Shown: positions 9,739 through 19,259 of the stretch, piece after piece
Layout of the letters: each line of letters opens with the position of its first letter
Numbering within the stretch: position 1 is the stretch's first letter
DNA from: Didemnitutus sp047777955
Lineage (GTDB): Bacteria; Verrucomicrobiota; Verrucomicrobiia; Opitutales; Opitutaceae
Length of the DNA stretch: 64,000 nt
Direction of reading: 5' to 3'
Assembly (NCBI RefSeq): GCF_047777955.1
Contig: NZ_CP180537.1
Span: forward strand, 2,852,001 to 2,916,000
The notes under the pieces: model-generated
What the model saw: only the letters and a program-made list of their open reading frames with translations
Told to the model about the DNA's origin: nothing
Database searches by the model: none
Program-made: the position numbers and the translations under genes

Positions 9739-10173
9739 ATGAAATTTCACCGCGATCGACCGCCCGCCGCCCGCGTCGTCCACCGCCACGCCTGGCTCTG
9801 GGAACCGCTCGAGACCGAGCCCGGCTTCGTCCTCCGCTCCATGTTCGGCGCCAAGGCGGTCTACCTCGACGGCCGGATCGTGCTCTGCTTCAGCACCGGC
9901 GAGGAGCCGTGGCGCGGCCTGCTCCTGCCGACCGACCGCGTGCATCACGATGCGCTGCGCGCCGAGTTCCCCGCCCTCGCCGTCCACTCCGTCCTCGGCA
10001 AGTGGCTTTACCTCCCGGAATCGTCCGATGCCTTCGAGCGCACCGCCTCCGCCCTGGTGCAGCTCGTCCGCCGGCGCGATCCGCGCCTCGGTGTCGTGCC
10101 GCCGCCGAAGAAACGCCAACGCCCGCGCCCGCCCGCCCCGCGCCCGTCGCGTTCCTGCCGCCGCAAGCCATGA
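9739..10173 (+). CDS. TfoX N-terminal-domain-like small protein
   Basis: A 144-residue protein. The central part (RSMFGAKAVYLDGRIVLCF) resembles the start of TfoX N-terminal domain proteins, which usually begin with a MFGG..YxDG pattern and include competence regulators as well as many uncharacterised stand-alone proteins. The last 40 residues are a basic, Pro/Arg-rich tail of low complexity. The stop overlaps the next start (ATGA), so it is coupled with the YdeI-like gene. The function is not known; the family call is tentative. Confidence 0.6.
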   Translation: MKFHRDRPPAARVVHRHAWLWEPLETEPGFVLRSMFGAKAVYLDGRIVLCFSTGEEPWRGLLLPTDRVHHDALRAEFPALAVHSVLGKWLYLPESSDAFERTASALVQLVRRRDPRLGVVPPPKKRQRPRPPAPRPSRSCRRKP

Positions 10174-10730
10174 CCCCGCGTTTCTTCCCCAACGCCGCCG
10201 CCTTCCGCGCCTGGCTGGAGCAAAACCATGCCACCGCCTCCGAGCTCTGGGTCGGCCTCTACAAGAAGCACGTCGCCCGCCGGGGCCTGACCTATGCGGA
10301 AGCGGTGCTCGAGGCGCTGTGCTTCGGCTGGATCGACAGCGTCATGCGCCGCATCGACGACGAGAGCCACATGCAGCGCTTCACCCCGCGCAAGCCGGGC
10401 AGCGTGTGGAGCAACATCAACGTCGCCCACGTCGAACGCCTGACCCGCGAGGGCCGCATGGCGCCGGCCGGTCTCGCCGCCTTCGCCGCGCGCTCGACCG
10501 CGAAGACCGGCATCTACTCCTTCGAACGCGCACAGCCCGCCGTCCTGCCGCCGGCGCTCCTCCGCGCCTTCAAGGCCAACGCGGCCGCGTGGAAATTCTT
10601 CTCCGCCCAACCGCCCGGCTACCGCCGCGTCACCACGCACCACGTCGCCTCGGCCAAGCAGGAGGCGACGCGCCGGCGCCGGCTCGAGAAGCTCATCGCC
10701 GCCTCCGCCGCGGGACGCCGCCTCGACTGA
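10170..10730 (+). CDS. YdeI/OmdA family protein
   Basis: A 186-residue protein matching the YdeI/OmdA family: N-terminal FPNAAAFRAWLEQNH, the hallmark ALCFGWIDSVMRRIDDES, and FTPRKPGSVWSNINVAHVERL. The family is linked in the literature to outer-membrane or bacteriocin-protection phenotypes in enterobacteria, but its biochemistry is unclear. The ATG at 10170 overlaps the preceding stop by four bases. The C terminus is basic. About 137 bases without visible features follow before the next gene. Confidence 0.85.
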   Translation: MTPRFFPNAAAFRAWLEQNHATASELWVGLYKKHVARRGLTYAEAVLEALCFGWIDSVMRRIDDESHMQRFTPRKPGSVWSNINVAHVERLTREGRMAPAGLAAFAARSTAKTGIYSFERAQPAVLPPALLRAFKANAAAWKFFSAQPPGYRRVTTHHVASAKQEATRRRRLEKLIAASAAGRRLD

Positions 10731-10867
10731 ACGGCGCTCGCCCGGCATTGCGCCCGGGCCGTCCGGCCCTCCCGCTCGCGCTTATACGCGGCATCACGCG
10801 CGCTGCGTTCCATGGCGAGCGCACGATATGCGGAGCCGCCACCCGCCGATCGGCGTATCCTGCCGCG

Positions 10868-11653
10868 ATGAAACGGCACTGCGCGCCCGCGGCGGGCGGA
10901 TCGTCCCGATTCAACCTCACCCCGCTCCGGCCGGGCCTCCGGCGCCCAGCGCTCGGCCTGCTTTCCTTCGCCCTCGCCGTCGCGGTCGGCGCCAGCGAGC
11001 GCGCGGTCGTCCGCCTCGCCTGCCCGCTCGACGGCACGGAATTCGAGGCCGTGCAGGAATTCTCCGGCTACGCCGAGGGCCAGCGGCTCGACCTGCGGAA
11101 AATCGGCCCGATCAGCCAGCCGCCGACGCTGGCGCGCTGCCCGCAGTGCGGCTTCCCGCTCTTCACCCGGCATCCCGACGCCGCGGAAGCCGCACGCCTG
11201 CGCGCCCTCGTCGCCGGCGAGCGCTTCCGCACCGAGGGTCGCTCGGCCGGACCGTGGTTTGCGCTGGGCGTGCTGCGCGAGGAGCTGCACGCCGATCCGT
11301 TCGAGATCGGCTGGACCTACCTGAACGCCAGCTGGGAGGCCGAGGACGAGGACGGCGATTACGCGCGCGCCGCGCAGCGCGCCCTGGCGTGGTTCGACCG
11401 CGCCGCCGACGCGCTGCGCGCGGACCGCAAACGCTCCAAGGACGGACTCGTCGCCCGCTACCTCGGCGTCGAGCTGTGCCGCCGACTGGGGCGCTTCGAT
11501 GCCGCTCGCCAACGCCTCGACGCCCTCGTCGACGCCCGCGATTCCGCCCTGCCCTGGCTGCCGCGCGCGCTCGACGCGCAGGCGCGCCGGATCGCCGCAC
11601 GCGACGCCGCCCCCGACGACGGGCGCGCGGAGCCGCCGCGCCCGCCGCGATGA
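10868..11653 (+). CDS. DUF2225-like protein with CxxC-type zinc-ribbon cysteines and a helical repeat tail
   Basis: A 261-residue protein. After a hydrophobic N-terminal segment (ALGLLSFALAVAVGASE, a signal peptide or anchor), it has LACPLDGTEFEAVQEFSGY and ARCPQCGFPLFTRH, a split pair of cysteine motifs like those at the start of DUF2225 proteins, which are often followed by TPR-like helices. The C-terminal half here is helical and Ala/Arg-rich (ARAAQRALAWFDRAADAL), consistent with that. The gene ends 16 bases before the large PDZ protein gene and may be cotranscribed. The zinc-binding role is inferred. Confidence 0.6.
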   Translation: MKRHCAPAAGGSSRFNLTPLRPGLRRPALGLLSFALAVAVGASERAVVRLACPLDGTEFEAVQEFSGYAEGQRLDLRKIGPISQPPTLARCPQCGFPLFTRHPDAAEAARLRALVAGERFRTEGRSAGPWFALGVLREELHADPFEIGWTYLNASWEAEDEDGDYARAAQRALAWFDRAADALRADRKRSKDGLVARYLGVELCRRLGRFDAARQRLDALVDARDSALPWLPRALDAQARRIAARDAAPDDGRAEPPRPPR

Positions 11654-11669
11654 AGCGCCCTCCTTTTCC

Positions 11670-14600
11670 ATGAAACCCGTGCCTCGTCACTCCTGGCGGT
11701 CGGTCATCGGCCGCATTTTTCTCCTCGGCGGCCTCCTGCTCGGCGCGGGTGTGGCCGTGCCGACCGCCTCGGCCCAGCGCGGCGGACGCACGGCCCCGGC
11801 GGCGGAAGGCCTGACTGCCGCCGACACCAGCATCGGCCTGCGCCTGAAGACGAACGACACGCGCGGCGGGCAGGTCGTCGTCATCGACAAGATCCATCGC
11901 GGCACGCGCGCCGCCAACATGGATCTGAAATCGGGCGACGTGCTCACGCACGTGAACGACCAGCCGGTGGCCTCGCTCGAGCAGGCCGCGCAACTGATCG
12001 AGGCGTGGGCGTCGAACCAGGAGGGCTCGCTCTCGCTCCAGCTCTCCCGGGGCAAGGCCAAGGTGAAGTTCTTCCTCTACCCGCTCGCCGACACCGCCGG
12101 CAACGGACGCCCCGTCCGCCCCCTCCGCCCGGGAGTGCCAGCCGCACCGCCACCGGACGCAGCGCGGGCGCCGCGGCCACGGAGCAGGTGCTGGCCGCCA
12201 AGCGCGAGGCCCTCCGCGGCCGCCGCTTCCCGGCCAGCCAGACGCCCGGCACGCTCGCCCGTGGCGACATCAGCGATCCGTGGACCATCCCCGGCCTCGC
12301 CCCGCGCTCGACCGACGGCGCCGGCATCAACGTCCTGCGCCGCGTCTTCATCGATCCGGCCACCGGCGAGCTGGCGTTCGCCGGCAACTACGATCCGGCG
12401 TTCGCCACCGGCCCGATCGACTACTCGACCCTGTTGCACGACGCCCTGCGCAGCCCCGCGCCGTCGTTCAGCCTCGAGCCGACCGCCGCCGCCAAGGCCG
12501 CCGGGGCCGCCTTCGTCCGCCAATTCGACCAGCAGATGCAGACCAACCTGGGCAATCTCGCCGCGGGCAAGGCGTGGCTGCTCGGCATTTTCAACCAGCT
12601 CCTCGGCCATCCCGCTCTCGAGGCCGACCGCCAGCGCTTCGTCGCGCGTGGCGTCGAACTGCTCGGCGTGTCGGCGGACGAGATCCCCGGCTGCGTGCGC
12701 GGCATGCTCGGACAGGCCCCGGCCGGTTCGCCCGAGTGGGCCCTCTTCTGGTCGCAGTGCTACACGAAACTCGGCAGCCTGGGCGGCGCCACCTTTGTCC
12801 GCGCGAGCGCCGCCAATGATTCCGCCGGCCTGAGCATCGCGCTCGATCTGCTGGGCGTGCTTCCCACGATCAACGCGATCCGCCAGCAGAAACAGGCCGG
12901 CGCGCTGTCCGAGGCACAGGCCCAAACCCAGGCCGAGGTCGCCATCTGGGGTGGGATTTTCCGCAATTGCGGCGTGCCCGACCAGCGCTGGCAGGCCGCC
13001 GGCGATCGCGCCGGCCGGAGCGGCGACATCGCGGCGTTCCGCGCCGTGGCCGACGACATCAACGCCAACCTCGTCCGCGAGCGCATCATCGAGCCGTGGC
13101 TCAACGGCCTCGTGCTGTCGGAGAATTTCCTCCAGGTCATGCACCGCCTGCCGCCGCTGGAGGTCGCGCCGGTCTGCCTCGACGGCCTCGCGCCCAACTC
13201 CGAACTCGCGCGCACGTTCCTCGCCGCCGACTGGACGCTCAAGACCCTCGGCACCACGCCCGAGCTGGCCCGGCGCGTGCCCGGCCACGTCACTCCCAGC
13301 CAGTTCGCCTTCCGCCTCGAGACCGAGCGCCACGTCTACGAACTCGGCGATATCAACGTGCGCTTCTGGCTCGTGCCCGAGGCGGTGGCCCTGCAGGCCG
13401 CGCCCGACGGCAGCGTCGTCACCTTCGGCGACGCGCGCCCCGGCGTGCGCGCGAAGATCATCAGCCACGACCGCTGCAGCTCGAACGCCGCCCGCCGCCT
13501 GGCGGAGGACGCCATGCAGGGCTACGCCGCGATGCTCACGACGCGTTACGCCGACTACGCGCGCGCGCTGCCGGAGCTGCACCGGCTCCGCGAGGCCGCC
13601 AAGGTGATCGCCCTCGTCCGCTGGGCCCAGGCGCGCGGCACCCCGCTCGCGCCGCCGCTGCCGCCCGCGCCGGCGGCGCCGCTGCCCGCCCAGTTCCAGC
13701 GCGGATTCTGGACCGGCAACTTCGATTCCTCCGGCGGCCGGACGTTCTTCGGCCTCGTCGCGATCGGCGGCGTCGACTTCGGTCCCGACACCGGCAGCGG
13801 CTGGGTGCAGGCCGGCGTCGATCCCGCGCTCAAGGCCACGGCGCTCGGCCAGCTCGTCGGCAGCGCCGGCCTCGGCCGCGCCGCGCTGGAGGCCGCCGGC
13901 CGCGGCGACTTGGAGGCGGCCCGCGCGCTCGCGGATCAGAGCGCCCGCGCGATGACCGGCGACTTCGACTTCACCGGCCATCCCGCGCTCGCCGGGATCC
14001 CGGAAGCCTCGCCGCCCTCGCCGGTCGACGCCGTCTTGCTCCAGACCGAGGTGCTGGCGCAGGCGCGCCAGAACATCGACGCGATGGAGCGGGCCCAGAA
14101 AATCCTCCGGCAAACCGGCGCCGGCGACCTGCCGCGCGCCGAAGCCCTGGGACAATGGACGCGCGGCGAGGAAAACCTGAAACAACTCCAGACGCTGCTC
14201 ACCCCGCAGGCCTCCCCGCTGCCCGCCCGGCAGGTCGTGCAGCTCCTGCGCAACGGCGACTGGGGCAGGCTGCCGAAACCGCAACCCGTCGCCGCCGCCC
14301 CCGCCGCGCCGGCCCCGCCGCCCGCCGTCGATCCCGCGGAACGCGCCCGCCTCCGCGGCGAGATCACCCAGCTGCGCACCGAGCTTTGCCGCATCCAGGC
14401 GCAGCTGCGGCGCTTCAACGCCACGGTCCAGTCCGACCTCGACCAGCGCGCCGAGTGGGAGAAAGTCACCAACGACGCCTACGAGAACGCCCTGAAGCGC
14501 GCCCAGGAGAAATTCGAGGAGTTCAGCGTCGATTTCCCGAGCGACATCCTGAAGGAGAAACTCGAAACCGTCACCGACCCCGCCGAGCGCGCCAAGATCG

Positions 14601-15019
14601 AGCGCGCCCTGCGGCTGGTCGACCGCTTCAAGGACGCCTACACCACCCGCGACTTCTCCGAGTGGGCCGCCAAGGAGGAGTTCACCCGCGAGGAGATCAT
14701 CGAAGGCATCAAGCTCATCGTCTCGATCTGCGGCCTCGACGAACGCCTCAAGGAATACCTGGGCAAGAAGTGGGGCCTGCAACGTGCCATCGCCTTCTAC
14801 GAGGCCGGCGACGAGCTGCTCACCTCCGCCTACGACGTCACCGCCGAGGTCGTCGCCTGGCGTCGGCTCCAGCAGCTCAACCGCAACAGCGACGCCTTCC
14901 TTCAGGCCACCGCGGCCTCCGGCCGCCGCCTGCGCGAGGTCATCGCCGCCATCCACGAGCGCGAGGTCCGGCTCGGACTCGATCCCGGCAGCACCAAGGA
15001 ACCCTGCGCCGCGCCCTGA
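11670..15019 (+). CDS. Very large secreted PDZ-domain protein of unknown function (one-base frameshift)
   Basis: After repair the product has about 1116 residues. The N terminus has a signal peptide (FLLGGLLLGAGVAVPTASA) and a PDZ domain at residues 52-138 (IGLRLKTNDTRGGQVVVID, DLKSGDVLTHVNDQPVASL). A Pro-rich linker holds the break: adding one base to the C run at 12119-12123 carries the PDZ frame into the long downstream frame. Then come two large helical/beta segments with no motif I recognise (about nt 12270-13690 and 13700-14280), a coiled coil (about residues 890-965), and a helical C-terminal domain. There is no protease triad. It is probably a periplasmic scaffold or binding protein; function unknown. 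Confidence 0.75.
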
Positions 15020-15090
15020 CGCCGCAAGATCCCGCCAGCGCTCGACAAGGCGCGCGCAGCCGCCACGGCGCGCGCCTGCTTGAATGGCGC

Positions 15091-15345
15091 ATGTCTCCTT
15101 CCCTGACTCCGAGCATCCACGGCCACGAAGTCATGGACGCCATGCAGGCGTCCGGCCGCCTCTTCACGCGCACGAGCCTCGCCGCGTTCATCGTCGAGCG
15201 CTTCGGCCCCGGCACGCGCTTCCACACCTGCTCCGCCGACGGCATGACCGCGCCCGAGCTCGTCGATTTCCTCGCCGCTCGCGGCAAGTTCGCCGGCACC
15301 GAAGAGGGCTTCACGCTCAACGCCGCCAACGTCTGCTCGCACTGA
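15091..15345 (+). CDS. Small metal-binding protein of the YecH family
   Basis: An 84-residue protein with ATG start. The pattern SIHGHEVMDAM, then FHTCSADGMTAPELVDFLAARGKF, and VCSH at the C terminus matches the YecH-type 'probable metal-binding protein' family, whose conserved His and Cys residues are thought to bind a metal. The physiological role of the family is unknown. It stands between the PDZ protein and the ROK gene with about 50-70 bases on each side. Confidence 0.8.
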   Translation: MSPSLTPSIHGHEVMDAMQASGRLFTRTSLAAFIVERFGPGTRFHTCSADGMTAPELVDFLAARGKFAGTEEGFTLNAANVCSH

Positions 15346-15397
15346 TGCCCGCAGCGCGGGATTGCGCGCCCCGCTCCGGTCCGCTCAACTGCCCGCG

Positions 15398-16439
15398 ATG
15401 AGTTCCCCCAAGTCTTTCTCGGCACCGACAGCGGCGCCACCACCTCGAAGACCGGCGGCGTGTTCGCCGACGGCACGATCATTTCCCATCAGCTCCGCCA
15501 GAGCTCGACCAACTCGCAGGCCGGCACCGCCGCCGTCGTGCGCGGCTGGATCGACGGCGTGAACGGCTTCCTGGCCGAGAACCGCCTGACGTGGGCGCAG
15601 GTCCGCGGCGTCGGCCTCGCCATCCCCGGCCCCTACGACAGCTACGGCGTGCTCGGGCGCTCCGCCAACCTGCCCGCGAGCTTCGCCGGCTGGGATTTCC
15701 ACGCCGACTACGGCCGCGCGCTGGCCGAGGCGGCCGGCCGCGCCATCCCGCTCATCGTCGGCAACGACGGCAACTACGGCGGCGTCGCCGAGGCCTTCCG
15801 CGTCTGCGCCGGCCGCAAGGCCGGTGTCGTCATGCTCGCCCCCGGCTCCGGCCTCGGCGCCGCCTACGTCAGCCCCGAAGGCGCGCCGCTCGACGGCGAC
15901 ACGCTCTGCGGCATGGAGGCCGGCCACATGCCCGCGGCGCTCCACCTGCTGGGCAACATCCGCCCCTTCCACTGCGGCTGCGGCCGCGACTGGGGCTGCA
16001 TCGAGGCCTACACCACCATCTCCGGCCTGCCCCAGCTGCTCGCCGAGTTCCTGAAAAATTCCCGGACCACCCGCTCGCGCAATCCACCGCGCCCGACAAG
16101 GAGAAGGCCCTCTCCCTCCGCGGCCTGGCCCAGAAGGGCGACGCGCTGGCCAACGCCATCTTCGATTTCCAGGCCCGCGCCCTCGGCCTGCACGTCGCCT
16201 CGCTCGCGGTCTCGCTCGACCCGGAGTTCGTCGTCATCGGCGGCGGCCTCATCGACCCGCACGCCACGACGGAGGAGTTCCGCGCCCGTTACCTCAAGGG
16301 CATCCACGACGCCGCCCTGCCCTACCTGTTCCCGCAGCAGCGCGCGAAGCTCAAGGTCGTCCCCGCCACGCTCGGCGAGCTCTCCCAGGCCATCGGCGCC
16401 GCCCTGGTCGCGCGCCACGCCTTCGCCGACAAGGCCTGA
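15398..16439 (+). CDS. ROK-family sugar kinase (two one-base frameshifts)
   Basis: After repair the product has about 347 residues. The start MSSPQVFLGTDSGATTSK carries the phosphate-1 ATP motif, GVGLAIPGPYD and VMLAPGSGLGAA are ROK signatures, and HCGCGRDWGCIEAY is the zinc-binding CxCGxxGCxE motif, so it is probably a glucokinase or N-acetylhexosamine-type kinase. The frame breaks at a C5 run (15405-15409) and at an A5 run (16054-16058); one extra base in each restores a continuous ROK protein. Substrate specificity cannot be read. No sugar transporter or isomerase lies beside it. Confidence 0.85.
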
Positions 16440-16530
16440 GGCCGGCCGGCCCCCGCGCTTGACACGCACCGGTCCCCGGCCGGACCAGTCTGCCGTTGCA
16501 CGCCGCGCCCGGGCGCCCCTTATTCGGCGC

Positions 16531-18561
16531 ATGCTCCTTCGCCTGCTTCTCCACGCAGCGCTCGTCTGCGGCGTGCTCATCCCGCTGTCCGCGGCGGAGA
16601 AGAACCGGGTGACCGAGCTCGAGCAGCAGCTGCGCAGAGCCACCGAGGCCGAGCGGTCCCCGCTGCTCGTGCAGCTCTCCGCCGAGGTCGAGGCCGACGA
16701 CATGCAACTCGCCTGGGACTACGCGCAGCAAGCCCGCCAGGCCGCCCGCGGCCGCACCGACGAAGTGCGCGCCGACATCCGCCTCGCCTTCCTCGAGCGC
16801 CGGCGCGGCCACTACAAGGAGGCGCTCGCCCTCGCCACCGACGCCCTGGCCCGCGCCCGCGCGCTCGGCGACGACACCCTGCGCGCCGAGGCGCTCCTCG
16901 CCACCGGCTGGACGCAAAGCAGCCTGGCCAACTTCCCCGCCGCCCTCGAGACCTACCGCGAACTCGTCCCGCTCGCCGAGCTGCGCGGCGACCCGGCGTT
17001 CCTCGCCCGCACCCACGTGGCCCTCGGCATCGCCTACGCCGATTCCGGCCAGCCGGTGCTCGCCCGCCAGGTCTACGAGACCGCCCGCGGCTACGCCGAG
17101 CGCAGCTCCGACCGCCGCCTCCTCGCCTCGGTGCTGAACAATCTCGGCAACATCGCGATGGACACCAGGGACTACGCCGCCGCCCGCCGCTACCACGAGC
17201 AGGCGCTCGCCCTCCGCCTCGCCAGCGCCAACGACCAGCGCGGCCTCGCCGATTCGCACCAGAATCTCGCCGAGGTCGCCGTCGCCGAGGGGCGCCCCGA
17301 CGAGGCCGTGGCGCACGTCGAGCAGGCCATCGCCACCCACGCCAAGCTCAACCTCAAGCGCAACCTCGCCAACGCGCGCCTGACCTACGCCGCCGCCCTC
17401 CTCCAGCTCCGCCGCCCCCAGGACGCCCTGATGCAGCTCCAGTCGGCCCAGCAGCTCGCCGACGGCCTGGACAGCGCCACCATGCGCGAGCGCGTCGCCC
17501 GCGCCTTCGCCGCCTTTCACGAGCAGCAGGCCGACTACCGCGCCGCCCTCGACTGGGAGCGCAAGGCCGCCGCCGCCCACAGCGACGCCGTCGGCGAGCG
17601 CTCCCGCCAGCGCCTCGACTCGCTTCAGGCCCAGTTCGACGCCGAGCGCCGCCAGCATCAGATCGACACCCTCAAGCGCGACCAGGCCGAGAAGGCGGCC
17701 GCGCTCGCCGCCGTGCGCTGGCAACGCGCCACCCTGCTCGCGCTCCTTGGCCTCGGCGGCGTGCTCGCCTTCGCGTTCACCAGCCGCATCCGCACGCAGC
17801 ACCGCATCGCCCAGCGCGTCCTCGCCGAGACCCGCGCGGCCAAGGAGGCCGCCGAGCAGGCCGACGCGCTCAAGTCGCGCCTCGTCGGCATGGTCTCGCA
17901 CGACATCCGCGGGCCGCTGCACAACGTCCTCCATTTCGTCGAGGAAGCCCGCCAGGAGCGCACCCCGGCCGCCCTCGCCGCCACCCTGGACCTCGTCGCG
18001 AGCGAGACCCAGCGCGTCGCCGCGCTCGCCCAGGACCTGCTCGACGCCGCCGCCCTCGAAGTCGGCCGCCTCGAGCTTCACCGCACCCCGGTCGACCTGG
18101 CGGAGATCGTGCGCGCCACGCTCGGCCAGCTCGAGCTCGCAGCGCGCGCCAAGGACCAGACGCTCGTCTTCGACGCCGGCCGGCGCGACGACGGCGTGCT
18201 CGAGGGCGACGCCGCGCGCCTCGCCCAGATCGTCACCAACCTCGTCAGCAACGCCGTGAAGTATTCGCCCCGCGGCGCGCCGATCCGGCTCGCGCTCGAG
18301 CGGACCGCCCAGGCCGTGCGGCTCCACGTGCGCGACCGCGGGCCGGGCATCCCGGCGGCGGAGCTCCCGCGGCTGTTCCAGCCTTTTTCGCGCCTCTCCG
18401 TCCAGCCGACCGCCGGCGAATCCACCGTCGGCCTCGGGCTCTCGCTCGCCCACGACCTCGTGCGCCTGCACGGCGGCACGCTCACCGTCAGCTGCCCGCC
18501 CGACGGCGGCAGCGTCTTCACGGTGGAGCTGCCGGCCGGCGGTCCCACCGTGGTGGTCTGA
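16531..18561 (+). CDS. TPR-containing membrane-associated sensor histidine kinase
   Basis: A 676-residue protein. A signal peptide (MLLRLLLHAALVCGVLIPLS) leads to a periplasmic region of TPR-type helical repeats (about residues 40-370), then a single membrane helix (about 397-417, ATLLALLGLGGVLAFAF). The cytoplasmic kinase core follows: H-box MVSHDIRGPLHNVL (His near residue 457), N-box NLVSNAVKYSPRG, and G boxes RDRGPGIP and GLGLSLAH. There is no receiver or HPt domain and no response regulator gene nearby, so its partner is encoded elsewhere. The layout resembles TPR sensor kinases that read a periplasmic peptide or protein; the signal is unknown. Confidence 0.92.
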   Translation: MLLRLLLHAALVCGVLIPLSAAEKNRVTELEQQLRRATEAERSPLLVQLSAEVEADDMQLAWDYAQQARQAARGRTDEVRADIRLAFLERRRGHYKEALALATDALARARALGDDTLRAEALLATGWTQSSLANFPAALETYRELVPLAELRGDPAFLARTHVALGIAYADSGQPVLARQVYETARGYAERSSDRRLLASVLNNLGNIAMDTRDYAAARRYHEQALALRLASANDQRGLADSHQNLAEVAVAEGRPDEAVAHVEQAIATHAKLNLKRNLANARLTYAAALLQLRRPQDALMQLQSAQQLADGLDSATMRERVARAFAAFHEQQADYRAALDWERKAAAAHSDAVGERSRQRLDSLQAQFDAERRQHQIDTLKRDQAEKAAALAAVRWQRATLLALLGLGGVLAFAFTSRIRTQHRIAQRVLAETRAAKEAAEQADALKSRLVGMVSHDIRGPLHNVLHFVEEARQERTPAALAATLDLVASETQRVAALAQDLLDAAALEVGRLELHRTPVDLAEIVRATLGQLELAARAKDQTLVFDAGRRDDGVLEGDAARLAQIVTNLVSNAVKYSPRGAPIRLALERTAQAVRLHVRDRGPGIPAAELPRLFQPFSRLSVQPTAGESTVGLGLSLAHDLVRLHGGTLTVSCPPDGGSVFTVELPAGGPTVVV

Positions 18562-18604
18562 CTCGGCGGTTGCGGCGCGCGGCGCACCGCTCAATCGTCC
18601 GGGC

Positions 18605-19189
18605 ATGACTCCCGCGGAAATCCACGGCCTGCTCACCTTCCTGCGTCGCGCCGAGCGGCTCAAGACCGTCACGCGCACCTCCTGGACCTCCGAGGGCAAG
18701 CAGGAGAGCACCGCCGAGCACACCTGGCGCCTCGGCCTCTTCGCGCTGAGCGTGCGGCCGTGGTTTCCCGAGCTGAACTTCGAGCGCGTGCTCGCCATCG
18801 CGCTGGTGCACGACCTCGGCGAGGCCGTCAGCGGCGACATCTCCGCCGTGCTCCAGGTCGGCGCCCCGCCCAAGCACGAGCAGGAGCGCCGCGATCTGCT
18901 TCAGCTGCTCGACGGCGCGCCGGAGGCGGTGCAGCGGGACCTCGTCGCCCTCTTCGACGAATACAACGCCGCCGCCACGCCCGAGGCGAAATTCGTCAAG
19001 GCCTTCGACAAGCTCGAGACCATCCTCCAGCACAACCAGGGGCGCAACCCGGCCACCTTCGACTACGCCTTCAACCTGCCCTACGGTCAGGCCTACACCG
19101 CCGGCCACCCGGTGATCGTGAAGCTCCGCGAGATCCTCGACGCCGAGACGCGCGCCCGCGCCGCCGGCGACCGCCCGCCGCCCCTCTGA
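18605..19189 (+). CDS. HD-domain phosphohydrolase (YfbR/HDDC2-like 5'-deoxynucleotidase)
   Basis: A 194-residue cytoplasmic HD protein. The metal ligands are visible: His39 in STAEHTWRLGLFALS, His69-Asp70 in VHDLGEAVSGD, with Glu73 and Asp78, and a later Asp in FDKLETILQHN. This arrangement is typical of the HDDC2/YfbR group, which removes phosphate from deoxynucleoside 5'-monophosphates. The start ATG at 18605 fits. It lies 43 bases after the histidine kinase on the same strand; a functional link is not evident. Confidence 0.85.
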   Translation: MTPAEIHGLLTFLRRAERLKTVTRTSWTSEGKQESTAEHTWRLGLFALSVRPWFPELNFERVLAIALVHDLGEAVSGDISAVLQVGAPPKHEQERRDLLQLLDGAPEAVQRDLVALFDEYNAAATPEAKFVKAFDKLETILQHNQGRNPATFDYAFNLPYGQAYTAGHPVIVKLREILDAETRARAAGDRPPPL

Positions 19190-19259
19190 GGCCGGACGGG
19201 ATCGCGGCGGGCCGCCACAGCCCGCTTGCCACCGGCGCGCAATCCGGTTTCGTGCCGGC

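Noticed and set aside
12077..14956. Long minus-strand open frame of 959 codons opposite the PDZ protein
   Set aside because: It is a shadow of the plus-strand gene in GC-rich DNA: low-complexity Gly/Ala/Arg/Asp/Val/Leu translation without motifs. Many similar frames occur along the window.
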